DNA of 40,200 nt from an uncultured Clostridia bacterium. Lineage in GTDB: Bacteria; Bacillota; Clostridia; Christensenellales; UBA1242. The translations under genes and the position numbers were made by a program. Under the pieces are notes generated by a model, which saw only the letters and a program-made list of their open reading frames with translations, had not been told where the DNA came from and ran no database searches. The DNA lies in NCBI GenBank assembly GCA_944384415.1, contig CALWTF010000007.1:1-40200 (forward strand), written 5' to 3'. Below, one piece after another: positions 33,502 to 40,200 of the stretch. Each line of letters begins with the position of its first letter. Positions within the stretch are counted from its first letter, which is position 1.

Positions 33502-35814
33502 TTATTTTTTACTTGCATTAAAAATTTCATATATGGTATCAGAAAACAATCGTGGATTTACACTACCTATTTCAACTGAATTAATTTTATTAACAAACCA
33601 ACTGTTACCAACAGAAATAATAGTATTGCCTCGATAAAATCTTAATTCAAATAAAGTCATAATTTCGTTTTCAATATTATTTAATCTTAGCGGTGAAAAA
33701 GTTATTTCACATAAAGTTGACAAATCTTTATTATATTTAAACATATTGTTGATACAATTATCAAAAGTTAATATACCAAATTTCCATTTATTTAACTTCA
33801 TACGGTTTAAAAAAGTTTTGGCATTTACAATAACTCCATTAAATCTAGTTACAGAAGATGAATGTGTATTAAAATTGCTTAATAATGAAATTTCTCTATG
33901 AATTTGATTAAATGGTGGTTTCCCAGCATAAAATTCTTTTATATAATCGTTATTCTGATATTCAATAGGGTGAAAAATAGCATAACTTTCATTCTCGTTT
34001 TTATCATCAACAAAAGATTCAATATTTTTTATTTCAGTACCATTTATTTCAAAGATACTATATAAACAACCATTTTTATAACTTCCCCATATAAGTCTTT
34101 GTGCTAAAACATTCATCAATCCATTTTTTAAAAATATCTTTTGAAAATCTGTTTTTGACCAATTTCTACCACTTAAAAAAGCCCTCTCTAATCTTATACT
34201 TTGTTTCTGAATTTCTTTTTTTAAATTTTTCACACAATGTAATAACTTGTTTTTTTCAGATATATTATCTGTATTTACATTAAATGTAACTTCCAAGTTT
34301 TCATCTACACTTATATTTGAATTATTAATTTTTATAATTCCATTACAATCAAAATTGAAACTTTGTACTAATAAATCTTTTGTGTTTTCAATTTGAAAAA
34401 TGTCATATTTGCCACAATGTTCAGCTTCTTGAAGAATTGATTGAATTATTTCATTTTCATTTTTTACATCTAATTTTAAAACACAATCAAAAATATCTTC
34501 CCTTTTTGTTTCACATAAAATTTTAGCAAATTGGTTCAAGTTTAAACCATAATTATTTTTTAATTTGGCATATTTTTTAATAAATTTTACAAGCTCTTCT
34601 AATGAGGAATTTTGAAAAACTAACACAAATGCCCAATCATTTTCAACTTTAAAATTATCCTTTAATACAATTGTAGAAATGAAATTAACTAAATTATCCA
34701 ATGATTGTTGCGATATAAATTCTTTAAAATATGACAACTGACCAACAGCCGAAGTAGAAAATAATTTTTTATATTGTTGCAACATATATCCCAGCACTTC
34801 TAACTCGGCTTTGTCACCTTTTTTAAAAATTAAATCTGGATATTCACTTAATTTTTTACCCAAATATTCATCGATTTTTAAATTATAGTTTAAACAATTC
34901 TTTTTAAATTGCATTAATGTTGTAATTTCAGGCTTAAATTGAATATCTATATTTTCTAAAATAATATTTTTTATAAAATTGTCATTAGTTTTTTGATAAA
35001 TAGATAATAAAATCTGTTTTACATCATCATAATTTACATATAGCAATAAAATTTCTATTTGTTGTTTTAATGAAATTTTATTTTCATCAATTAAAGTAAA
35101 ATAATATTCTTTTACTTGTTGATAGTGTTGCTTCAATATATTTTTTATTTGACGCTTTTGTTCAAATTCATTATTTAACCAATAGTCCATTAATCTTGGA
35201 ATAGCATAATTTATATCTTGATTAATCAAAAATTGAAAACATTTTACACCATATTTACCAAAATTAGAAAAAATTAATTTTAATAATTTTTTTTCATTTA
35301 ACACTGCATAATCTATAAAATAATCAACTACTGGCCTTTTCCACCTTGAAATCAAATCATTTTGTGAACTTTCCAAAATAACCAAAAAGAAATCTATAAT
35401 TTCTTCAAATGGAATTTTTGTATAAATTGTGGCTTCAATAAATTTATCAAAAGTTCTTTCACCCATATCAAATTTTGAAGCATTTTTACTTATAAAATTC
35501 AGGTTTGAAATGTGTTGTGAAAATATTTTTGAAAAAAAGAAAACAATTTCACCCCATTGTTCACTAGCTAACAAAACTCGCAAAAAATTTTTTAATGGTA
35601 TGTAATTTGAGCATTTTAATAAATCTTCTGCTAGAACTATTAATTCCTCAGATGAAAACTTAAATTTTTGAAAAATTTTAATATCATTATTATCAAATTT
35701 GAAATCTGCTTTTTCACAACATAACAAATCAATTACTTTTTCACAATCTTTAATATCAATTTTGTTTTTCAGAATTTCTAAATAATAATTCTTCATAATT
35801 TGTAAATCTTGCAT
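33502..35814 (-). CDS. Large DUF4132-domain protein
   Basis: 770 residues from ATG 35814 (RBS GGAG); the longer start has none. The first 480 residues are helical, in short HEAT-like units. Residues about 560-690 carry the DUF4132 pattern: KKEIQKQSIRLERAFLSGRNW, then an LAQRLIWGSYKNG turn, an AIFHPIEY strand and KPPFNQIHRE. DUF4132 proteins (for example MolR/YehI relatives) have no firmly known function and are often large. No signal peptide or membrane segment. No clear promoter was found; the gap after the M50 gene is short (14 bases), but the two may be co-transcribed. Confidence 0.7.
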   Translation of the reverse strand: MQDLQIMKNYYLEILKNKIDIKDCEKVIDLLCCEKADFKFDNNDIKIFQKFKFSSEELIVLAEDLLKCSNYIPLKNFLRVLLASEQWGEIVFFFSKIFSQHISNLNFISKNASKFDMGERTFDKFIEATIYTKIPFEEIIDFFLVILESSQNDLISRWKRPVVDYFIDYAVLNEKKLLKLIFSNFGKYGVKCFQFLINQDINYAIPRLMDYWLNNEFEQKRQIKNILKQHYQQVKEYYFTLIDENKISLKQQIEILLLYVNYDDVKQILLSIYQKTNDNFIKNIILENIDIQFKPEITTLMQFKKNCLNYNLKIDEYLGKKLSEYPDLIFKKGDKAELEVLGYMLQQYKKLFSTSAVGQLSYFKEFISQQSLDNLVNFISTIVLKDNFKVENDWAFVLVFQNSSLEELVKFIKKYAKLKNNYGLNLNQFAKILCETKREDIFDCVLKLDVKNENEIIQSILQEAEHCGKYDIFQIENTKDLLVQSFNFDCNGIIKINNSNISVDENLEVTFNVNTDNISEKNKLLHCVKNLKKEIQKQSIRLERAFLSGRNWSKTDFQKIFLKNGLMNVLAQRLIWGSYKNGCLYSIFEINGTEIKNIESFVDDKNENESYAIFHPIEYQNNDYIKEFYAGKPPFNQIHREISLLSNFNTHSSSVTRFNGVIVNAKTFLNRMKLNKWKFGILTFDNCINNMFKYNKDLSTLCEITFSPLRLNNIENEIMTLFELRFYRGNTIISVGNSWFVNKINSVEIGSVNPRLFSDTIYEIFNASKK

Positions 35815-35869
35815 AATTTTCTCCAAATCATTATAAAAGCATTTTAACACAAACAAAAGTATTTAACAA

Positions 35870-36727
35870 CTAAATTAATACTTGTTGACTTAAAATAGTT
35901 TTAACAGTTGCGCTTGCTGGATAAATTTGCGCAAGTTGTTCAAGTTTGCTTTCTTCTATTACACCAAAAACAGTTAAATCATCATTCAATACTTTAAAAT
36001 TTGTAATAGTTTCGCTGTTAGTTTGAGAAATAAGTTTATATAAACTAGTATTAACTGATACTGCAACTTCTCGAATTACCAATCCTTTTTTTAAACTAGC
36101 AATTTTAGAAGTTAAAAATGATGTTTTTACATAAAAATTTGTTTTATCTTCCCATAAAACAGTTAAAAATATAAAAATTCCTAACACTAAAATTGTATAA
36201 TTTACCGTAAAAAAAGTTGAAACAACAAATAAAATAACAAATAAAATAGAAAATGCAAAACCTATAATTTTTAAAATTTTTAAACTTTGTGTTCTATTAG
36301 ATTTTTTTGATAACAACGCCAACATTACTCTTCCACCATCCATTGGAAAAATTGGCAATAAATTTACTATACCCGTTATAACATTTGCTACTACAAAAAC
36401 ATAAGTATAAATATAAGTTACTGGAAATAACCACCAAAGTGCAGTAAAAAAAATTGCTACACAAAAATTAGAAAATGGACCTGCCAAAGCTATTACAATT
36501 TCATCTTTTGCAGTAAATAACATATTTTGACCACTTAAACTTATACCATGTGGCATAAAAGTGTATTGGTTAAGTTGATACCCTTTAAATTTGGCAACAA
36601 TTGCGTGCGACAATTCGTGTAAACATATTGTAACAATATAAGCAAGCAATTCCCAAAACCAGCCTAAACATATTAATAAGCAAACAAAAACGATAAATAA
36701 TGGATGTAGTTTAACTTTAAATTTCAA
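35870..36727 (-). CDS. SpoIVFB-like site-2 protease (M50) with C-terminal CBS-like region
   Basis: 285 residues, start TTG supported by AGAGGTGA. Intramembrane zinc protease: HELSH (His37, Glu38, His41) inside a membrane helix and the third ligand in FPMDGG (Asp130). Five or six hydrophobic segments up to about residue 190 and a soluble tail (about 205-285, with SVNTSLYKLISQTN, a single CBS-like unit). In Bacillus SpoIVFB cleaves pro-sigma-K during sporulation and lies after minCD, just as here after minDE. So the same role is likely; the companion SpoIVFA is absent. Confidence 0.85.
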   Translation of the reverse strand: MKFKVKLHPLFIVFVCLLICLGWFWELLAYIVTICLHELSHAIVAKFKGYQLNQYTFMPHGISLSGQNMLFTAKDEIVIALAGPFSNFCVAIFFTALWWLFPVTYIYTYVFVVANVITGIVNLLPIFPMDGGRVMLALLSKKSNRTQSLKILKIIGFAFSILFVILFVVSTFFTVNYTILVLGIFIFLTVLWEDKTNFYVKTSFLTSKIASLKKGLVIREVAVSVNTSLYKLISQTNSETITNFKVLNDDLTVFGVIEESKLEQLAQIYPASATVKTILSQQVLI

Positions 36728-36742
36728 AATAACTCACCTCTT

Positions 36743-36988
36743 TTAAGGCATAATTCCCAACATTTTTAATCTATTTGTTCTAACTTTACATCTAAATATG
36801 TAGTCACCATTTTCATCTATCTCCAATTTTGTTATAATATCATTGTTATTTATTTCCATATAATCTTTCAATAAATTAAATAAATCACTTTTTAAAATTT
36901 CATTTAACCTAGAAGGATTAAAATGCTTGTCATTTATCAAAACCTTTTTAAGCTTTTCTAAACCTACAGAATTAGAAACAATTGTCAT
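36743..36988 (-). CDS. minE: MinE-like cell division topological specificity factor
   Basis: 81 residues, MinE size. The N-terminal half would hold the MinD-interacting helix (about 10-30), and the C-terminal half (EILKSDLFNLLKDYMEINNNDIITKLEIDENGDYIF) has the MinE pattern of helix then two strands. It starts four bases after minD, with AAGGAAG. MinE stimulates MinD ATPase and makes it oscillate. It is typical of Clostridia but not of Bacillus. The N-terminal helix is not strongly conserved, so I rely on position and the C-terminal half. Confidence 0.82.
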   Translation of the reverse strand: MTIVSNSVGLEKLKKVLINDKHFNPSRLNEILKSDLFNLLKDYMEINNNDIITKLEIDENGDYIFRCKVRTNRLKMLGIMP

Positions 36989-36992
36989 ATAA

Positions 36993-37781
36993 CTACTTCC
37001 TTTTTATTAAGTTGTTTTTTATTTTCTGAAAAAATCCTTGTTTATTATCGTTATTTAAGAATTTGCCATTATGTACATTTGAAGCAAGTTTTAAAAAAGC
37101 CATTTGCGATTCATCATGTACATTTTCCAAACTACCATTAATACTTGAAGATATTGAAATATCATCACTTTCAGGAATAATACCACTAATTGGCAATTTT
37201 AATGTTTCTGCTATATCAAAAGGATTTAACATTTCGTTTGATTGAACAAAATCTTGTCTTACCCTGTTTATAACTAAAGAAATATTTGTCATTTGAAAAT
37301 TAGATAAAATAGAAGCAACTTTATTTGCATCTCGTATAGCTGATATGTGTGGAGTAGTAACAATCAAAGCTTCATTTGCACAAAATACAGCTCGTTGAAA
37401 ACCTAAATCTATTCCAGCAGGACAATCAATTAATATGTAATCAAAATTTTGTGACAAATAATTTACAATTGAAATAATATCTTTTGTGTTAACTTTTCCT
37501 ACATTATAAGTATGAGCACTAGGTAAAATAAATAGTGTTGGAGTATTTATATCTTGCACTAAAGCTTGTTTAGGTCTACACTTTCCTTCAATAACATCTA
37601 CAATATCAAATATTATACGATTATCAATACCTGTTACAACATCAAGGTTATTAAGACCTATATCAACATCTAACAAAACAACCTTATTACCATTTTTTGC
37701 TAACATTTGCCCCAAACTTGCACACAAAGTTGTTTTACCTACACCACCTTTCCCACTGGTTATAACTATTCTCCTTGCCAT
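36993..37781 (-). CDS. minD: Septum site-determining ATPase MinD
   Basis: 262 residues from ATG 37781 (AAGGAG five bases ahead), the typical MARRIVITSGKGGVGKTT start; the 28 extra upstream codons are ruled out. Deviant Walker A KGGVGKT (11-17), VVLLDVDIGLNNLD, DYILIDCPAGID, and PHISAIRDANKV. The basic amphipathic tail (FFQKIKNNLIKRK) is the membrane-targeting sequence. It normally works with MinC and MinE; MinC is not in this cluster. Confidence 0.95.
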   Translation of the reverse strand: MARRIVITSGKGGVGKTTLCASLGQMLAKNGNKVVLLDVDIGLNNLDVVTGIDNRIIFDIVDVIEGKCRPKQALVQDINTPTLFILPSAHTYNVGKVNTKDIISIVNYLSQNFDYILIDCPAGIDLGFQRAVFCANEALIVTTPHISAIRDANKVASILSNFQMTNISLVINRVRQDFVQSNEMLNPFDIAETLKLPISGIIPESDDISISSSINGSLENVHDESQMAFLKLASNVHNGKFLNNDNKQGFFQKIKNNLIKRK

Positions 37782-37880
37782 TATTACTCCTTTTACATTT
37801 TTAAATTTTAACAAACGAGTTTTAAAAAGAAAAGAAACTTTTAACAAAAAAAGTTTCTTATACAAAACAAGTCAAATAGT

Positions 37881-38870
37881 TTATTTTTTCTTTATAATTC
37901 TTTTAAAAAGTTCTTCATTTTCTAAAATTTGTCCTAATCCTTGAACTAAACTAAGACCATTTCCACATTCTACTGATAAATTTAAGTTTTGTTGTAAATA
38001 ATTTGACAAATTTTCTATTGTTGCGCCACCACCACTAACAAATAAGTTATTGTAGTTCAAATTAGGTTCTTTTAGTTCACTATCATCAATAATTACTTTT
38101 AACTCTTCTATTATTAAATCATAAAAATTTTTAACAACACCACTTACATCAATTGAATTAACTCGTATCTTAACTGGTTGTTCATTATTATAAGAAAGAG
38201 CAATTATTAATTTATCTGTTTTGTCTTTAAAATTTAAAGTAGAAATACTCTCTTTTAAATATTTAGCTATTTCCTGGGTTATTTTAACTTCATACTTACA
38301 TTCAACCATTTTCACTATTGCCTTATCTATAAAAGAACTGTCAAAATTAATCGTTGCACCCTCAACAATATCAAAACCATTAACACAAGCCAAATCACAG
38401 CACTGAGAACCTAAATCAGCCACTAAACCACAACCTGCTTCTTTTAAATTTTCATTAGAATAAAAACTTGCTATAACATTTGGAACAAAAAACACACTAC
38501 TAATGCTAGCTTTAAATGCAACATTTTGAAATACTTTACGCTCAGCTTCAGTTAAACCACAAGGAACACTTATTAAAGCAACAATTCTAACAGAACTATC
38601 TTCTATAATTTTTGTTAAAAAAACATGTAACATACTAGCACAAGCCTGTGTATCAACCACTTTCCCAAATTTAATTGGTTTTACAACTTCAACATCATTT
38701 TCTTTTTCAGATTGTTGTGTTAAATAAAGTTCAGATTTTTTACCTACTGAATGTATATTACCATTTTTATATAATATTAAACTTGGCTCACACAAAACAA
38801 CACCCTTGTTTATCATATATATTGAAGTATTTTCACACCCTAAATCAATACCCAATTTAACAACAGACAT
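37881..38870 (-). CDS. MreB-like actin homologue, divergent
   Basis: 329 residues from ATG 38870 (AAAGGAG). Actin-fold motifs: phosphate-1 GIDLGCENTSIYM, KPIKFGKVVD, a CGLTEAER turn, phosphate-2 VADLGSQCCDLACV and adenosine motif SGGGATIENL. In MreB the first is GIDLGTANT and the second has GGGTTD; here both are altered, so nucleotide hydrolysis may differ. MreB directs side-wall synthesis in rods. It precedes minD where Bacillus has mreB-mreC-mreD-minC, but mreC, mreD and minC are missing. Confidence 0.85.
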   Translation of the reverse strand: MSVVKLGIDLGCENTSIYMINKGVVLCEPSLILYKNGNIHSVGKKSELYLTQQSEKENDVEVVKPIKFGKVVDTQACASMLHVFLTKIIEDSSVRIVALISVPCGLTEAERKVFQNVAFKASISSVFFVPNVIASFYSNENLKEAGCGLVADLGSQCCDLACVNGFDIVEGATINFDSSFIDKAIVKMVECKYEVKITQEIAKYLKESISTLNFKDKTDKLIIALSYNNEQPVKIRVNSIDVSGVVKNFYDLIIEELKVIIDDSELKEPNLNYNNLFVSGGGATIENLSNYLQQNLNLSVECGNGLSLVQGLGQILENEELFKRIIKKK

Positions 38871-38889
38871 AACAACTCCTTTCATTAAA

Positions 38890-38918
38890 GTTTAACAAAA
38901 AATAAAAAGATTTGTCAA
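38890..38918 (-). promoter_or_regulatory. Possible promoter of the mreB-like/minDE cluster
   Basis: Minus strand TTGACA (38913-38918), 17 bases, TTAAAC (38890-38895). The -10 box is weak. The remaining AT-rich sequence to 39050 shows no other clear signal. Confidence 0.4.
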
Positions 38919-39054
38919 TTTATAATAGTAATTACATTAAACCCTTTATTTATATTTTTTAACATTTTGGGTAAATTTTTTACATATTTTCGACATATAT
39001 CAACATAATTTTTAATTTTTTTAATTTATTTTATTAAAAATAACAGTCAAAATT

Positions 39055-39083
39055 TTGCATATATCAAAAAAAATTTTTATAAT
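39055..39083 (+). promoter_or_regulatory. Promoter of the HEPN-like gene
   Basis: TTGCAT (39055-39060), 17 bases, TATAAT (39078-39083), then AGAGGA ahead of the ATG. Confidence 0.65.
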
Positions 39084-39115
39084 TTTATTAAATCAATTAA
39101 GAGGAAACTAAATTT

Positions 39116-39751
39116 ATGAAAACATATCCCAATTGGATTAATAATCACACAGAAACTAACAAAATAAAATCAATTGAAAATTTAAATACAATAAATCAAA
39201 AAATAGAAAAAATAAAACAAACCAAAATAAATAAAATAAAATTACCTATAGAACAATCAGTTTATAAAAGAACATATAATTCTGCTATAAAAAATAAAAA
39301 CAGAAAAATCTTTAAAGAAGACACTGTAGAACAATTAAATTTATTTAATTTAGCAAATTGTTTTTATAATTCAGGTTTTGATTGTATTAAACAAAGATTT
39401 ATCAATTTTGTGCCACTGCAAACAACTATAATACCCTGCTGTGTAAATTTAACAATATTTTCAAAACTTATTATACAATATATACTTTCAAAATTTAACA
39501 TTTCAAAACCTAATAACGATAAAAGTTTAGGTGATTTATTTGTTGAACTTCCCATTAGTATAAAAGAATATTTACAAACTCAATCACATATGCCACCAGA
39601 AATTTTTTTAGAAATAATGGAAGAATCTGATATAAACACCTATATTTCAAATATAGAAATTGCTCATAAACACATTAATTTTTTTATAAAATTTGCCACA
39701 AGTTTGAAATCTTTGGCTTATAGCATCAATGGAAATGTATACTTTTTATGA
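39116..39751 (+). CDS. Possible HEPN-type helical protein
   Basis: 211 residues. A basic, repetitive N-terminus (1-75, rich in Lys, Ile and Asn) precedes a helical domain. The stretch LFNLANCFYNSGFDCIKQ, IIPCCVNLTIFSKLIIQYIL and KSLGDLFVELPISIKEYL has the layout of HEPN proteins of the kind with an HxLxxLFxxLP motif, where the usual His is replaced by Lys-Ser. The RxxxxH nuclease motif is missing, so it may be a binding rather than cutting protein. It lies just upstream of tRNA-Lys. The family call is tentative. Confidence 0.5.
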   Translation: MKTYPNWINNHTETNKIKSIENLNTINQKIEKIKQTKINKIKLPIEQSVYKRTYNSAIKNKNRKIFKEDTVEQLNLFNLANCFYNSGFDCIKQRFINFVPLQTTIIPCCVNLTIFSKLIIQYILSKFNISKPNNDKSLGDLFVELPISIKEYLQTQSHMPPEIFLEIMEESDINTYISNIEIAHKHINFFIKFATSLKSLAYSINGNVYFL

Positions 39752-39788
39752 ATTGCCAAAGATTTCTCTGGTTTTTCTTTTTTAGTTC

Positions 39789-39817
39789 TTGATTTTTTTA
39801 TTTTGATATGATATATT
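39789..39817 (+). promoter_or_regulatory. tRNA-Lys promoter
   Basis: TTGATT (39789-39794), 17 bases, TATATT (39812-39817). Confidence 0.6.
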
Positions 39818-39835
39818 ATAAATTGAAATTAGTAT

Positions 39836-39911
39836 GGACGATTAGCTCAGTTGGTAGAGCAACTGACTCTTAATCAGTGGGTCCAGGGTTCGAGTCCCTG
39901 ATCGTCCACCA
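39836..39911 (+). tRNA. tRNA-Lys(CUU)
   Basis: 76 bases with encoded CCA. Acceptor GGACGAT pairs with ATCGTCC, discriminator A. Anticodon loop CTCTTAA between ACTGA and TCAGT gives CUU. D-arm GCTCAGTTGGTAGAGC and T-arm GGGTTCGAGTCCC are canonical. Confidence 0.97.
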
Positions 39912-39920
39912 ACTGATATT

Positions 39921-39945
39921 AAAAAACGAGCAATCGTTTTTTTTT
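39921..39945 (+). terminator. tRNA-Lys terminator
   Basis: AAAAAACGA, loop GCAA, TCGTTTTTT with extra T. Confidence 0.85.
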
Positions 39946-40102
39946 GATTAAGAGTCAACTCTTAATGCTCTTTTGCATTAAGCAAAAGGCATAACTTCGT
40001 TTCATGGTCAACCCTCTCAACTCGTTATCAGTGCGCGACGCGTCAAAAAAGTTGCTAGTAGCAAGTTTTTAGCCAAAGCGGCGTAGCAACTATGTTGCAA
40101 GC
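39946..40102. repeat. GC-shifted segment with nested inverted repeats
   Basis: No gene seen. ATTAAGAGT and ACTCTTAAT (39947-39966) form a nine-base hairpin that also matches the tRNA-Lys anticodon arm. TAATGC/TGCATTA and CTTTTGC/GCAAAAG follow, nested within 39963-39988. Further on are TTGCTA-G-TAGCAA (near 40053-40065) and GTAGCAAC with GTTGC (near 40083-40097). Base content is clearly richer in G and C (GCGCGACGCG, AAGCGGCG) than the rest of the window. It is probably a non-coding repeat element or foreign DNA. Confidence 0.55.
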
Positions 40103-40133
40103 GGAAGGGTTCGAGTCCCCCGGCAGTCCACCA
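40103..40133 (+). pseudogene. 3' tRNA remnant (T-arm and acceptor end with CCA)
   Basis: GGGTTCGAGTCCCCCGGCAG followed by TCCACCA looks like the last third of a tRNA. There is one base too many between the T-loop and CCA, the T-stem does not pair fully, and no matching 5' half (GGACTGC) is seen upstream. A terminator follows, so a once-real tRNA gene was probably disrupted. Confidence 0.55.
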
Positions 40134-40137
40134 ATCT

Positions 40138-40158
40138 AGACCATCACGGTCTTTTTTT
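40138..40158 (+). terminator. Terminator after the tRNA remnant
   Basis: AGACC, loop ATCAC, GGTCT then TTTTTT, just four bases after the CCA of the remnant. Confidence 0.75.
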
Positions 40159-40200
40159 ATTGCCGAGGGCTTTGCAAAGATTGATAAATCTTTGCCCATG

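Noticed and set aside
40017..40199. Minus-strand open frame at the right edge
   Set aside because: It lies over the tRNA remnant and inverted repeats, has no ribosome site or family resemblance, and is probably non-coding.
1..40200. CRISPR array, insertion sequences or a restriction/defence island
   Set aside because: No regular direct repeats with spacers, no transposase gene and no Cas, restriction or toxin-antitoxin pair could be recognised.
1..40200. Alternative genetic code with TGA as Trp, suggested by the very low GC content
   Set aside because: TGA ends gpr and the membrane-anchored gene at 12361, with neighbours starting directly after; conserved Trp residues are coded by TGG.

Overview
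The window is very AT-rich chromosomal DNA with the standard genetic code (TGA is used as a stop and Trp is TGG), strong AGGAGG-type ribosome binding sites, sigma-A-like TTGACA-17-TATAAT promoters and many hairpin-plus-T-run terminators. The gene set suggests an uncultured, low-GC, clostridia-like member of the Bacillota: large-type SRP RNA, an L10 leader with attenuator, DnaD plus DnaI helicase loading, DivIVA-like protein, MinD with MinE, a SpoIVFB-like membrane protease and the germination protease Gpr. The last two point to an endospore former or a lineage that recently was one. I cannot name the species.

Layout. 1-307: cut C-terminus of a large serine recombinase, so a mobile element lies to the left. 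411-3125 (minus): five-gene operon of HD hydrolase, PHP phosphoesterase, small membrane protein, low-molecular-weight phosphatase and rpiB. 3275-4536: GtrA and an AlkD-like DNA glycosylase. 4557-7605 (minus): MarR regulator plus fused ABC transporter under an operator-covered promoter. 7890-10250: DegV and an HtrA-like lipoprotein protease. 10355-11169: LOG protein and a tRNA-Ala/tRNA-Ile pair. 11278-14913 (minus): two unknown envelope proteins, a divergent pseudouridine synthase and a HEPN-CBS fusion. 15063-15330: SRP RNA. 15448-19244 (minus): DUF4177 mini-protein, then gpr-murI-glmS with nested translational coupling. 19350-23832: rpsT, ChbG/YdjC, a DUF1540 gene, rplI and a 787-residue repeat protein. 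23869-27958: Smr protein, a small unknown, rplJ-rplL with its leader, an unknown and an M1 peptidase lipoprotein. 28127-30522: dnaD-dnaI. 30555-35814 (minus): DivIVA-like, lgt, a membrane protein and a DUF4132 protein. 35870-38870 (minus): mreB-like, minD, minE, spoIVFB-like. 39116-40200: HEPN-like protein, tRNA-Lys, and a GC-shifted segment with nested inverted repeats ending in a 3' tRNA remnant.

Most of the window is core genome: translation, replication, division, envelope and sporulation. The parts that look least explained are the HEPN-CBS fusion (14110-14913), the HEPN-like gene with the tRNA-adjacent repeat segment at the right edge, the stripped-down mre/min/spoIVF cluster, the paired envelope proteins (11278-13278), and the long repeat protein (21469-23832). 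I did not find CRISPR arrays, insertion sequences or a recognisable multi-gene defence island.
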